From assembly GCA_020746835.1 (NCBI GenBank), contig JAGPNK010000002.1, positions 248,001 through 312,000 on the forward strand: DNA of 64,000 bases, given 5' to 3'. The notes beneath the pieces are model-generated. The model saw only the letters and a list, made by a program, of their open reading frames with translations. It was not told the DNA's origin and did not search any database. Position 1 is the first letter of the stretch. The number at the start of each line of letters is the position of its first letter. The position numbers and the translations under genes were made by a program. This DNA is from Stachybotrys elegans (Eukaryota > Ascomycota > Sordariomycetes > Hypocreales > Stachybotryaceae). Shown in pieces: positions 46,052-56,156 of the stretch.

Positions 46052-46877
46052 TGTGGACAACGCAGGTATGATGAAAAGAGAGGCAAAAGACTCGGGTTCG
46101 ATGGTTTGTAAAAAACCAATATCAATGATTTTACAAGGAGTCGTTTCCGGCACTCCAACAATTGCGTTAATAAAAGACACCGTGTGGTGGCGGAAGTATT
46201 AAGCAGGATATATGTACACGATATATGCATCAGCCACATGCGAGTCTAGACCATGATCTTGGCTATGGACAGGGAACGCGCAATTTCGACACGGAAAGAG
46301 CCTGGTTTGAAAGATAGCTTATCTTGCCAATGTCTTGGTTCGAGAGATAAGCATACATAAACGAATTCCGGAGGACTCCGTGGAGGGGTGGAGAAGAGCA
46401 TTATGCGAAAGGATGACAGCATACAGCGTTGGCAGGCCACATTAGGAAAGACTACCATGGGGTAATCACCACCGTACCAGGATAGCGGCGAGATGGTCCC
46501 TGAGAGGGTGTTTTCGTTTTTCCGAGGAACCTGCCCGTCAAGTTCCTGAAACGCCCGCTCATGCTCCACTTGATGATGGGGTTTCTGCACCCCATATTCG
46601 CCGACCAAATCATGGGCCAGTAAGTATCTCCCAGTGGATACCTTGACAGAGTTGACATTAGCTCATGGAATTGATAAGGCCCAATTGCCGACGCGGCATG
46701 GATGTCATTAAACTAGTCAACTAGCCGTCTCTGGATAGCTCGCCAATTCTGGTCCTGATAAGAAATCACCGTCTGATTGCATCTTATTCATATGCTCACT
46801 AATAAAGGCCAGAACACTGCGCTGGTGCCACCACTTTACAGCTTGCCACTGCCACTTGGTCACTTGTGTGGCTAACG
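46052..46877. other. Intergenic stretch, MFS promoter
   Basis: It contains the upstream region of the MFS gene and the 3' flank of the P450. A tatatgtacacgatatatgc stretch near 46208-46228 may hold the TATA element. No gene is supported. Confidence 0.4.
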
Positions 46878-48721
46878 TCATGCCCGTATGACCCTAACAC
46901 CGCGACTGCCTTTCTTTGGTTGAGGGGTGAGGGCGTCAAAATCATACTTGATGTCGTCCTCGACCGTCTCGTACAGCTTGACATGCGGAAGAACGCGAAG
47001 GGCAAGAGCAGCTGTGACGAGGTAGAGCTCGCAGAATGCAAGACTGCCACCGAGATTAGGTCCAGGTCGTTTCAACACAAGGTCGGGAACTCTTACTGCA
47101 TGCCAATGCACTGGCGAGACCCCTTGGAGAACGACATGATGTATTTCTCCATGGAGTGGTTGGCTCTGCCCTGGTCATCGATCCATCTCTCTGGCTTGTA
47201 TTTTTCAGGCTCGGGAAATAACTCCTGGTTATTATGATTGACGAATGCGCTCATTCCGATCGGTGTGCCTTTGGGAATGACATAGTTAAACCCGCGGTTT
47301 TTATACGCAAGGTTTTCCTCCCGCGCAATACGCGGAAGCCTGCCGGAGACTCCCAACGCCACTCGGAAGGCTTCGAATATGACACCGTGGAGATACGGGT
47401 ATTTTTCCAGCTGAACCCAGCTGAGGTTGTAAGGGTCCTCATTCTTCAGCTCCTCTCGAAGACGTTGGAGCTTTTCGGGTTGCGATAGCAAATAGAACGT
47501 GATGGCCGTCAGTGAAGCCTAGAATTTGTTAGTTAAGGAATACGCGGTCACAGCTCGAGATGCCCGCACAGCAGTAGTTTCGGCGCCAGCCGCCACAAGA
47601 GACCAGCCTTCACCAGACAGCCGATATATGCTTTTGTCCTCGTCTGGTATGTCCGAGTCCATAATCTCGGCAAAGACCCGGCGTGCATTGCCTGATTTGT
47701 CTTGCTGTGCTCGAACAATATGATTGGGAATTGTTTCATTCATCGACTTTACCATGTAAGCTATATCAGGGCCCATGTAAGGCCCCAGAGCCGGCATCAG
47801 ATTAACAAGGGGCCTAAGGAATGGCATATGCCGGAACACATGGTTGGTAGCAACAAGGACCTCGAAGGCTCGTTTGTAGTTTTGTTCGAAATCCGAATTA
47901 TCCAAAAATCCTGTGCCAGGTCAGGTATCTACGTTTCAACTCTGAGAGGGGAGCAAATTGCGGTGAGGGGGAGAAACAGCGTACCAAATGGCTCTCCAAA
48001 ACAGTACTGCGAGATGGCATCGGCAGTGAAGCAGTTGTACGGATCCAAGGCGTTGATGATTTGGCCAGACTCAGCCACGTTCAGGATTTTGCTACACAAT
48101 TTCTGTCCCATGTCATGAATCTCTGGCTCGTATTTCAGGATTCCTTGCCGGGAGAAGAATCTACTAATGGCGCTTCTTCGAACTCGATGCCTCTGGACCA
48201 CGGGAAAGAGTGAGCAGTTGTGAGTCAACAACCAGAAATACACACCTCATGATCCCGAGTTCCAAATGTGGACACGGTGAGTGTGCCAGCAAACCCGGCT
48301 AGAAAGTGTGCATGCTTGTCGCGAATACGGGTTGTCAAGGAAGGGTAGATTTCGTCGACAAAGTCGTAATCATCGCAATGAAGCTCTTCTGGATTAATGC
48401 GCACAATTGGCCCTGTTTGCTCAGCTGTCTTTATCCTTGCATATGCGCCAACGGGCGGTCTCGAGAATGCATACCGTATTTCTCATGCATGGCCTTGATT
48501 TCCCAGCTGTATCTCCCAACCTTGATCAGATCAAACCACGCTTCGTAGAGGAAGGAGGCTGCGGCAAGCTTCGGTCCTGGAAATTGGTAAAGGGGGTGAA
48601 GGGGCGAGATGTTGTATAGGGCCAGCATAAAACGATATCCAATCCAAAGCCCAAGAAGCCATAGAAGGTTATGGGTGGTAGCTAACGTTGAAGCATCCTC
48701 CATGCTAATTGTGTACGCCAT
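46878..48721 (-). CDS. Cytochrome P450 monooxygenase (fungal CYP58/trichodiene-oxygenase-like), 516 aa
   Basis: A membrane-anchored haem monooxygenase. Six exons on the minus strand: 48721-48475, 48412-48246, 48192-47985, 47910-47570, 47518-47097 and 47043-46878. The phases agree and give 516 aa. An N-terminal TM segment (LLWLLGLWIGYRFMLAL) is followed by the proline-rich hinge FPGPKLA. The I-helix is AGAETTA (315-321). The K-helix ExxR is Glu370 to Arg373. PERW is present, and the haem motif FSKGSRQCIG has ligand Cys458. All key residues are intact. The start at 48721 (AAAATGGCG) was chosen because the longer frame lacks an ATG. The resemblance to CYP58-type enzymes is by eye; no terpene synthase or PKS lies nearby, so a specific product cannot be assigned. 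Confidence 0.92.
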
Positions 48722-49433
48722 TTTGAAGGCTTTCAAGATTGGTCTTTCTTGCTCGCCTTGAATCAGTAGCAAGCCGACAAGATATGCCAACTCGGACTAT
48801 AGCCACTACGTGGTGGTGGCGAAGAAGGGTTCTTAAAGACGACCTAGTCGTCTATAAAACATCTTTATTGCCCTGTCGCGCAAATGCCTGCCGAGTGTCA
48901 TCAATCTGCTCATAAGCATACTGCAATGACTCTTGAAGAGGGGGGCTCGCCGGCCATGCCAGTGTAAAGAATTGAATCATCTTGACTCATGGGGGAGCGG
49001 CGCATAGAAATACCTCATTGGGCCACACCTACCATCTAAACATTCCGTGACTGGATGAGGAAGCGTCACCGACCCATCATAACAGATGCAAAAGTAAGCA
49101 GCTCGCAGGCTGAGAGAGGGAATGCTTGTCCATGGCATATAGAAGCAGGTTGTCTACTCCACCCACGTGTACTTTGCAACGACGTTTGGCACTCTTGGTG
49201 ATCACAAGGACAAATCAGGTTTTATTTTCTGACCACTACAACTGCCACTCCATTCCAGCGCCTGAAAGTGGACATACTTCAGCGGGAGGAGGCCTGCATT
49301 ACCCTCCAAGAGGTGATATACATGAGTTATCTAAGGTGTGTATTAATTATTAATTTACGAGAAGCCCGCTGACTGCATGATGACTGCGATGTATTCTATT
49401 TGCAATGTGGGAAATCCCCATCCTGTGCCCCAA
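48722..49433. other. Intergenic stretch, P450 promoter
   Basis: No further gene, repeat or RNA is recognised between the P450 promoter and the 3' end of the sedolisin gene. Confidence 0.4.
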
Positions 49434-51287
49434 TCAGATGGAGATCAGCGCCTCTGAGGAGGCCGATACAGACAAATACAATCCATCATGACTGGTAAGC
49501 AGCTCCCTTAGCTTGCTAAAGTCGGGCTCACCCAGGCCGGAAGCCGCATCCCAGCCTTCAACAGCCTCGTATCCTGGTTGTTGGTGGTCAGCGTTTGCGC
49601 ATCCATTGATTTGCCCCTCCGTCACATCGCGAAACGCCGATGCCACGTTATCCGCATAGAGAAGAGGATTGAGGAAGCCGAGAACGGGAAGCCCCTTCTT
49701 CAATCGTATGTCGTTTATAAGCGCAATCATGGAAGCGATGACGGGCGTTGAAGCAGAAGTTCCCTTCACCGGCAAGGAAAAGTTCCCGTACACGGTGAGA
49801 TAGTCAGTTCCGAGAAGAGTCAGGTCGGGATAACCGCGCCCAGATGTGTTGTAGGCGAAGTACGGCGACGCCAGGGAGCTGTTGCCGAGCTTCTTCACAT
49901 AGCTTTCCACGGCGGCATCCTGCCAGGATGGGCGTTCAAAGTAATTGGAGAAGCCGCCGGAGCTGAAGCCAGCGGCACCTCCCCAGTCAGCAGTTGCACC
50001 GACTGTCGTGACCCACGGGCACGATGCCGGGAAGGTAGGAATAAAACGAGGTTCGTTGTCAGGTCCTTTGCACTCGCTGAACCTGGTGCCTTGGGTGCCA
50101 GCATCACCGCTTGCAATGAGAACCGAGACACCGCGCAGCGCAAGGTAAGAGAATCGCTCGCAGACCTTGGTGGCGTAGCTGTATGGCACTGTCTGCTCGT
50201 CGTCTGTGTATGAGATGGAAATGACCTGTGGTATGTCCTCTTGCTCGAGGAGGTAGTCGAGGAATTCCAAGTAAGGCTCGTTTTCCGATTCACTCGCTGG
50301 AACAGAAATGTTTCCAGGCTGGGAGAGTGTCGGAGGTCGGCCTCCTACCGAGTAGTAGCTGACCTTGAGGGGGCCGGTAAAAGCAGTCGTGTATTCAAGA
50401 TCCAACATGGCTTCAACACCACTGGAAGCGATGGTATCGGGCGATTCTCCTCCATTGACAGTTATGACGTCGTATTTTGCCTGGTTTGAGGGGTTGCTAA
50501 GTCCGTATTTAGAAATGAACGTTTCCCAATCTTGATGACTGGTATATTGCTCAAGGAAGCCTCCAATGGCAAGCTTGCTGTCAGACGCCTCGGTTGGGAG
50601 GTAGTCAATGTTGTACCGCTCTGTGAGGTTCACTGGGCAATAGTATTTGGAGCAGTCGAAAGGTCCAGTGGGTAGGCCATGCTGTCTTGGCTCTAGTGTT
50701 GACCGTTTTGTCCTGGGGGATTCTCGTTTGAAGAAGTGAACTGTTGGGTACACGTAGTCGATATCCTCTTGAAGGCTAGAAGGCAATGAATATGCCTCGG
50801 TGCGAGGAACAGCAGCGTCATCGCTGCCGGTGGAGTACAGAGAGAAGCGTGTGTTGAATAGTCTCTCGGCCTCAGAGGTCTTCAATCTGATGTCAAAGCC
50901 TCTTTGGCTCTCATGCGTCGGATGTATGCCGTGGTTGGCGAGCCACTGCCTGACGCGCTCCCAGGAAGCGTCGCGCGAGCTTTGGAGGGTCGAGTCGTCC
51001 AACAGAGCCTTCAACTCTGCTGCACTCAAGTACTGCCCATGCTTTGAAGACTGTGGATTGCTTCGCGCTAAGATGTCATTGGGATTGATCTGACGGTGCT
51101 CCTTGACGGCTATTCGAAGTGACAAGACATCGTCTGGAGGGGCAGGCTTTACAACACGCCATGCGTCAGGGACCGAGGCAGCCCGCTCGTGCTCGACGAG
51201 CAAGTCATTATGCAGAGTCTCGATGGCAGGCAAAGCCGCGACAAGTCCGGCGAGAGTAAGTGAAGAGAAGAGGGAGAGGTGCACCAT
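49434..51287 (-). CDS. Sedolisin (S53) serine-carboxyl peptidase, tripeptidyl-peptidase type, 617 aa
   Basis: A single exon. The start at 51287 (ACAATGGTG) opens a signal peptide (VHLSLFSSLTLAGLVAALPA) and is preferred over the longer frame beginning at 51392. A prodomain of about 200 residues ends near the dibasic region SPRTKRSTLEPRQ. The catalytic residues are complete: Glu292 and Asp296 in GVEAMLDLEYT, oxyanion Asp395 in ASGDAG, and Ser511 in KGTSASTP. A calcium-site-like C-terminus follows (AFRDVTEG, GWDAASGLGEPDF). The enzyme is secreted, works at acid pH and releases tripeptides from proteins, as in SED1-4 of Aspergillus. It is intronless, unlike most neighbours, but S53 genes vary in this. 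Confidence 0.93.
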   Translation of the reverse strand: MVHLSLFSSLTLAGLVAALPAIETLHNDLLVEHERAASVPDAWRVVKPAPPDDVLSLRIAVKEHRQINPNDILARSNPQSSKHGQYLSAAELKALLDDSTLQSSRDASWERVRQWLANHGIHPTHESQRGFDIRLKTSEAERLFNTRFSLYSTGSDDAAVPRTEAYSLPSSLQEDIDYVYPTVHFFKRESPRTKRSTLEPRQHGLPTGPFDCSKYYCPVNLTERYNIDYLPTEASDSKLAIGGFLEQYTSHQDWETFISKYGLSNPSNQAKYDVITVNGGESPDTIASSGVEAMLDLEYTTAFTGPLKVSYYSVGGRPPTLSQPGNISVPASESENEPYLEFLDYLLEQEDIPQVISISYTDDEQTVPYSYATKVCERFSYLALRGVSVLIASGDAGTQGTRFSECKGPDNEPRFIPTFPASCPWVTTVGATADWGGAAGFSSGGFSNYFERPSWQDAAVESYVKKLGNSSLASPYFAYNTSGRGYPDLTLLGTDYLTVYGNFSLPVKGTSASTPVIASMIALINDIRLKKGLPVLGFLNPLLYADNVASAFRDVTEGQINGCANADHQQPGYEAVEGWDAASGLGEPDFSKLRELLTSHDGLYLSVSASSEALISI

Positions 51288-52312
51288 TGTTGCCAGGCGT
51301 TCCACTGAGATGACTTGGGCAGGATGAGCAAGGAAAGTGACGAAGAAGCCGGGGTCCTTCAGATATCTAAGGAGGCTCACGTCCAACTTCAAGGCCTAAC
51401 ACCGAGGCACCTTGTGGGGTATTTTTGACAGCGACTAGCTTAGGTATCGGCAGTGAAAGCCTCGTATCCCTCGTGATGAGGGTCCCACCGAACCGGTTCT
51501 GTCGATCAGGCCAGGGTTGACTCAGTAAAGCATGGGAATTTCCGCCTCGTATTATGCTGTTCGACCAAGAAAGGAACGACATCATGCACCTGCAAAGGTC
51601 TGGGGATCCCGATGAGATGGGCTGTGCTGTGATATCTGCATGCAGACTTCCCCTGGTTTTCCCTACCGAGTCATTTTAGTGCCGTCTCCAATTGGAAGCT
51701 GGGGACACGGAGACCCAGTCAAATTAATCTATGCCGCAGGGCTAGCCTTGCGGGTGACATCAGAATGCGATATCTATCAGACAGACATTATGATCAAAGA
51801 TGATTGGAATTGCATCAACACACTCGGTCCAACACGAGTAGGATGCTCTTGACATGTTTCGAGGATACACCTTTGCATCAAGTATTAAGAAGCACCATGA
51901 AAGCATCTATTAGAGCTGCATCATGCCTTGACTCGGCAGTAACGGCTTCTTAGCGCCGGCAAAACTGATTGCAGGGGGATGCCAATTTCCTCCGTCCCAG
52001 CGGGCTCCATTAATACGAAGTCTGCCCCGTAGCGTGTATCATCTCAGATCAGATGCCGGCAAGGCTTCCAGAAGCCCTGAGCCTGGGCCACTAAAGCTCG
52101 AAGCTTTTCTGCTAAGATCACCCGCACCTTGGCCACTTGCACTAGGCCACTCCGAAGTCCGTTCTGCTCTCTCGTGATCAGCAGTGGGATACATATAACA
52201 GCATCGGTTAAGTCCAACTCAATCGCATTCGATCCTCTGGTTGCAAGTCCTGTACTATTATACTTCTTTCTCCTCTTCTTCCATTCCTCTACAGGTCGCT
52301 GTTGTCGCAAAC
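51288..52312. other. Divergent promoter between sedolisin and aspartic-protease-like genes
   Basis: Two divergent proteases share this 1-kb region. A possible leader exon of the aspartic-protease-like gene may lie at 52200-52290, upstream of a TCTACAG acceptor. No other feature was recognised. Confidence 0.4.
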
Positions 52313-53488
52313 ATGGTATCTCTTGCCGTCGACGTTCAACTTACCAATACGGTAAACCTACCGATCTACTATCAGCCCTTGATAGACCAGCAGGTCGTGT
52401 CCAACCTGTCGTGGGGAACACCTGGGGGAAATCCCATCCCGACCGTCATCGACACTGGTAGTTACGGATTCTGGCTTCACGGCCCTAACTCTACTGTCAA
52501 CTCCGGCTCGCCCTACCTCGGTGTTCTCGGCCCATGCAACCAGACGGCAGAGCCATTCTTCGATTGGCCTGCATCGACAAGTCGGGACGGCCCGCGTGCT
52601 CAAGGCGCTGCCTTTGCCTACGGCGGCGGAGGCAAGATTGTTAACTGCCCCAGCGTCATCAATGACACGGTGACCTTCGACGTCGAGGGCTTCGCTGCTC
52701 TACCAAACACGGAGGTTGCACTATGCGACTTCATGCTTATCAAGGACCGCGCCACCACCTGTGCCGGTGCCCACTACGACAAGAGCATCATGGGCTTGGC
52801 TCGCTCAGAGGGCAGCGCAGGCCCGCACTTCCGCGATGGTCTTGAGGCGAATGGTCTTGACAACAACGACATTTACTCATTGTGGTTCGAGAAGCTGCCT
52901 GCCGACATCAACGATCCCCAGCATGGCACGCTGATGTTCGGAGGTGCTCCTACCGATAAGCACATTGGCGACATAGCCAAGGTCAAGCAGACCAAGCCAG
53001 ATGATGGCGGCACCCCAGGCCTATACTACGTCAGCCTCCCTGAAGTTCAGGTGGCTCCTATCGACGGGTCGGGATGCCCACAGACGATCGAAGCTGTCGA
53101 GCCCTTCTCTGGCGTCATGCCCGTATGCCTTGTAGACACGGGAACCTGGGGACTTACTCTGCCGACCAACCAAACGGCCTTCCTCGAGGCCAGTGGTCTT
53201 GCGTTGGATTCACCCTTTATCACCCTGGCCTATCCTACTGAATGCAAGGATATTCCCGCCGATGCCACCATCGATCTCAAGTTTACGGGTGATGACGGCA
53301 AGGTCGCCACCATCAAGCTTCCCTTCCGCAATCTTGCCCAGGGTCCAGGACAGCAGCCCAACACTTGTTCCCTGAACCTACAACTGGAGGATCCCGGATG
53401 CACTTTTGGTGGTAGTTTCTTCAGCGCAGCCTTGTCTATCTTCAACGACGCGGATGACACAGTTTCGTTCGCACAGATCCCTCTATAG
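52313..53488 (+). CDS. Pepsin-like aspartic protease homologue (A1), 391 aa
   Basis: One long exon. Two aspartic-protease signatures are present: Asp47 in VIDTGSYGFWL and Asp275 in LVDTGTWGLTL, which are unusual in the residue after DTG (S/T then aromatic). The body has pepsin-fold patterns (IMGLARSEG, GTLMFGGAPTDKHIGD, LYYVSLPEVQV) and a C-terminal Cys pair (NTCSLNL, DPGCTFGG). The protein as read from 52313 has no signal peptide or propeptide. The frame continues upstream in a mildly hydrophobic stretch (VAVVAN) after a CTACAG acceptor-like site, so a signal-peptide exon could be missing from this model. Catalytic function is likely but not certain. Confidence 0.8.
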   Translation: MVSLAVDVQLTNTVNLPIYYQPLIDQQVVSNLSWGTPGGNPIPTVIDTGSYGFWLHGPNSTVNSGSPYLGVLGPCNQTAEPFFDWPASTSRDGPRAQGAAFAYGGGGKIVNCPSVINDTVTFDVEGFAALPNTEVALCDFMLIKDRATTCAGAHYDKSIMGLARSEGSAGPHFRDGLEANGLDNNDIYSLWFEKLPADINDPQHGTLMFGGAPTDKHIGDIAKVKQTKPDDGGTPGLYYVSLPEVQVAPIDGSGCPQTIEAVEPFSGVMPVCLVDTGTWGLTLPTNQTAFLEASGLALDSPFITLAYPTECKDIPADATIDLKFTGDDGKVATIKLPFRNLAQGPGQQPNTCSLNLQLEDPGCTFGGSFFSAALSIFNDADDTVSFAQIPL

Positions 53489-53660
53489 GACTACATAGCG
53501 TATGAGAAGATGTAGCAGGAAGCATAATTAGAATGTAATATTAATTGGATTCAATCGACAGATGCGCCCGTTGTATGCGACCGCACTGTTAGACTAGTAG
53601 CTCCAAGTAACCAGCCCAATCTTTGACCTTGCCTTTGAACCATGCTCAGCGCTTAGCCCT

Positions 53661-54623
53661 CTACGTCGCTCGGTCAGGTCGCAAGGAGCAGCGGGTGCCA
53701 TCGTTAGACCCGGAGGCAGGACCAAGACCCGCGAGTCCAGCAACCGTCGTGTCCAGAACAGAAAATCTGTACAGCTGACCGGTAGCGTTGTCCGAGCCAT
53801 ACACGAAACCATCGCTCGTGGCAACTATGGCGCCGAATCCAGTTGCCGACCCGTTCAGCTCTGCGTAGTCTGTAGAAACTACCTCCCACTCGTGGGTTGT
53901 GGTAGACCATCGCAGCAAAGACAATGCGCCAGCATTACTAACTCCAACGCCGTAGAGAAAGCCTGGAACCGAGGGGGTGAAGGCCCAGTCGGCTGGCCTG
54001 TTGTAGCCTCCCACTGAGGACTGCCCTCGCTCAACAACTTGGCCGTAGGTTGGAGAGCCGGGGAAGAAATCGACTCGACCCCATGCCATGGTGCCTGAGC
54101 TGAACCAGTACTGTCCGGAGAGGTCAAAGTCTCCCAGAATCACACTTCCGCCACCCTCAAGTTCAAGCACAACCTCGACAGATCCTCCACCGCCGATGCG
54201 AATGATCTGACCAGACTGGTAGCCGTAAAGGTATCCTTCAAGCGGGTTGAATCCCAGAGCATTGATTGCACCAAACTCCTCCCGGATACCATCTGCGATA
54301 ATAGTACGTTCGCCAGTGGCCAGGTCGACTGTGAGCAATGTGTTGTACTGGATCAAGTATGCTCGAGCGTCGCAAGGGAGAGGCTCGAAGTCTGGCTTGG
54401 CAGGGCAGGTAGGAGTCGCAGTGACGAGCTTGGTGGTAGTCTCGGTAACTGTAGTCTTGGTGGTCTCTGTGATGGTAGTCTTGGTAGGGCAATGAAGTAT
54501 GTTGCAGAGGGCATAATCGTCGTGACCAATGTTTGCAGGATGGGTGGTGGTTGGGTTGGTAGGGGTAGAGGCCACGAAGGAGGCCACGCCGCCCAAAAGC
54601 AGCACCGACGACCACTTATACAT
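53661..54623 (-). CDS. Secreted protein with DUF6923-like beta-propeller region, 320 aa
   Basis: A single exon with a signal peptide (KWSSVLLLGGVASFVAST). A Thr-rich linker follows (TTITETTKTTVTETTTKLV, about residues 49-67), likely O-glycosylated. The rest reads as strands with YLIQYNTLLTVDLATGERT, INALGFNPLEGYLYGYQSG and QIIRIGGGGSVEVVLEL, the pattern of the fungal DUF6923 family. A final GFVYGSDNATGQLYRF repeat follows. It is probably extracellular or wall-attached; no catalytic residues can be named. A TATA-like GTCTATAAATA (minus strand) lies near 54719-54729. It converges on the aspartic-protease-like gene with a 172-bp gap. Confidence 0.75.
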   Translation of the reverse strand: MYKWSSVLLLGGVASFVASTPTNPTTTHPANIGHDDYALCNILHCPTKTTITETTKTTVTETTTKLVTATPTCPAKPDFEPLPCDARAYLIQYNTLLTVDLATGERTIIADGIREEFGAINALGFNPLEGYLYGYQSGQIIRIGGGGSVEVVLELEGGGSVILGDFDLSGQYWFSSGTMAWGRVDFFPGSPTYGQVVERGQSSVGGYNRPADWAFTPSVPGFLYGVGVSNAGALSLLRWSTTTHEWEVVSTDYAELNGSATGFGAIVATSDGFVYGSDNATGQLYRFSVLDTTVAGLAGLGPASGSNDGTRCSLRPDRAT

Positions 54624-56156
54624 GATGTTGCGAGGAGTAATGATTGGAAGCTCACAAGATAGAAGGATGATTGGCAGGTGTTTGGTGTCCTTGTCCTGAG
54701 ATGAGCAGAGAAGATGGCGGTATTTATAGACTTTCGTTGTCTATGAACTGCCTCAGCAATGCCGTGGACAAGGCCAAGCACAGCATGATGTGCCGGCAGA
54801 AACATCGGGACAATCTTGCTCCTGCTGAGCACATTCATTGCATGGCTAATTTCCGTGATCACGAAGGTTCTGGTTCAAGAGGCTGGGCAAACCTCTATGC
54901 CGCTTAGTTGAAGGCTGAAGAGCAAGGGTTGTTCAGCCCATAATCTGCTCCCACGTTGTTGTAAGCTTATATCCGGGCGTGCTGGGCGATGCGGGAAGCC
55001 CAAATGAGCAAAGAGGGGTTGAAGCTATTCAGCCGGCTGCTGGGATCGACAGGGCGGTCTGCAAAACACGCCGTTGTAACGGTCGGTAGTTCGCGAGGGG
55101 AGCGTAAGAGTCAGTGACAATATGCGGGGAGTGGCCCAAGTAGGAAAATGATAGACATGCCCGATAGCTGAGGATCCTTGGCCTGTTGCCTGATTGTTGT
55201 TGGGCGTTTGCGACCTGAAGGACAACAGACGAACGAACTGACTCGGCCATTGACGTGCAGTTCAGCCGTCGTGGATACCCTTTTCAAGCTTATTATTGCC
55301 GGTGGGATATTTGCAATGGAGACTTGAACAAGTGGGGTGGAGGATTGGTATAAACAGAACATCGCCGACGTTTCGACAAGGCGGGTGCAGGAATTGCAAT
55401 TTGAATGGCTTCAATCGACTTGGCCCTGAATGGGCCACATTACATACGCCAGCGTTGATGTTTGTGAGCCTTAATAAATTATCCAAATTACACAAACGCT
55501 CAGGGTAGAAGCGGAGTCAAGACCTAGCAGCGTATCCCAGTCCTGCACATCCACGACTCTCAATGGAGGGATGTGTTAATACGACCGACTTTTTAGCATT
55601 ATGAAGGTCCAGTCCAGACAAAGCCTCACTTCAATTCTTTAAAAAGGAAAGGAAAGAAGAAAGAAAAAAGAACTTTTGTGATGATCAATGGATTGTCTAC
55701 CTCTGTTTGGGTCTGTTCGGGTCTTGTGGGCAACAGAGTAATCATCACTTCGCATCAACTATGAGCCCTCCGCTGCTCCTTTTTCGAAAAAGCCGTCTCT
55801 CGTTAGAGTGTCCCTAGCGTGCAGCCACTTTATTCACGATCCGCAGCGACAGCAGGGCACCTGGGGTGCATCAGTCTATCCAATCATTTGCGTCGGAACT
55901 CTCGCCTCGGACCCTCTTCTGGGGTTCGGGATCGGCGATCAGCAGATGGATCGGGCATTTCGAGCCACAGCCACGTACTCTGGAGTAGGTGCTTGGCCTC
56001 TCCTGTCACGTTCTGTCCCACCATTCACTCTTCTTGTCATCCTGACCCTTCCTGCTGCTTGCTTCCATACGTCTTCGTGCGCTGGACTCGCATCCCCGTT
56101 TTACATGTGCTTCGTCCCAACAGCGACGGCCTCGTTGAGGTATATGAACGTAGGAG
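54624..56156. other. Divergent 1.5-kb region upstream of the histidine kinase
   Basis: It holds the DUF6923-like gene promoter and a long upstream region of the kinase. A purine tract (aaaaaggaaaggaaagaaga) lies at about 55640-55675. A plus-strand frame at 55808-56266 could contain a kinase leader exon, but I could not support a splice pair. Confidence 0.4.

Noticed and set aside
51288..51392. 35-residue N-terminal extension of the sedolisin
   Set aside because: The signal peptide begins at the internal Met at 51287, which has the better start context.
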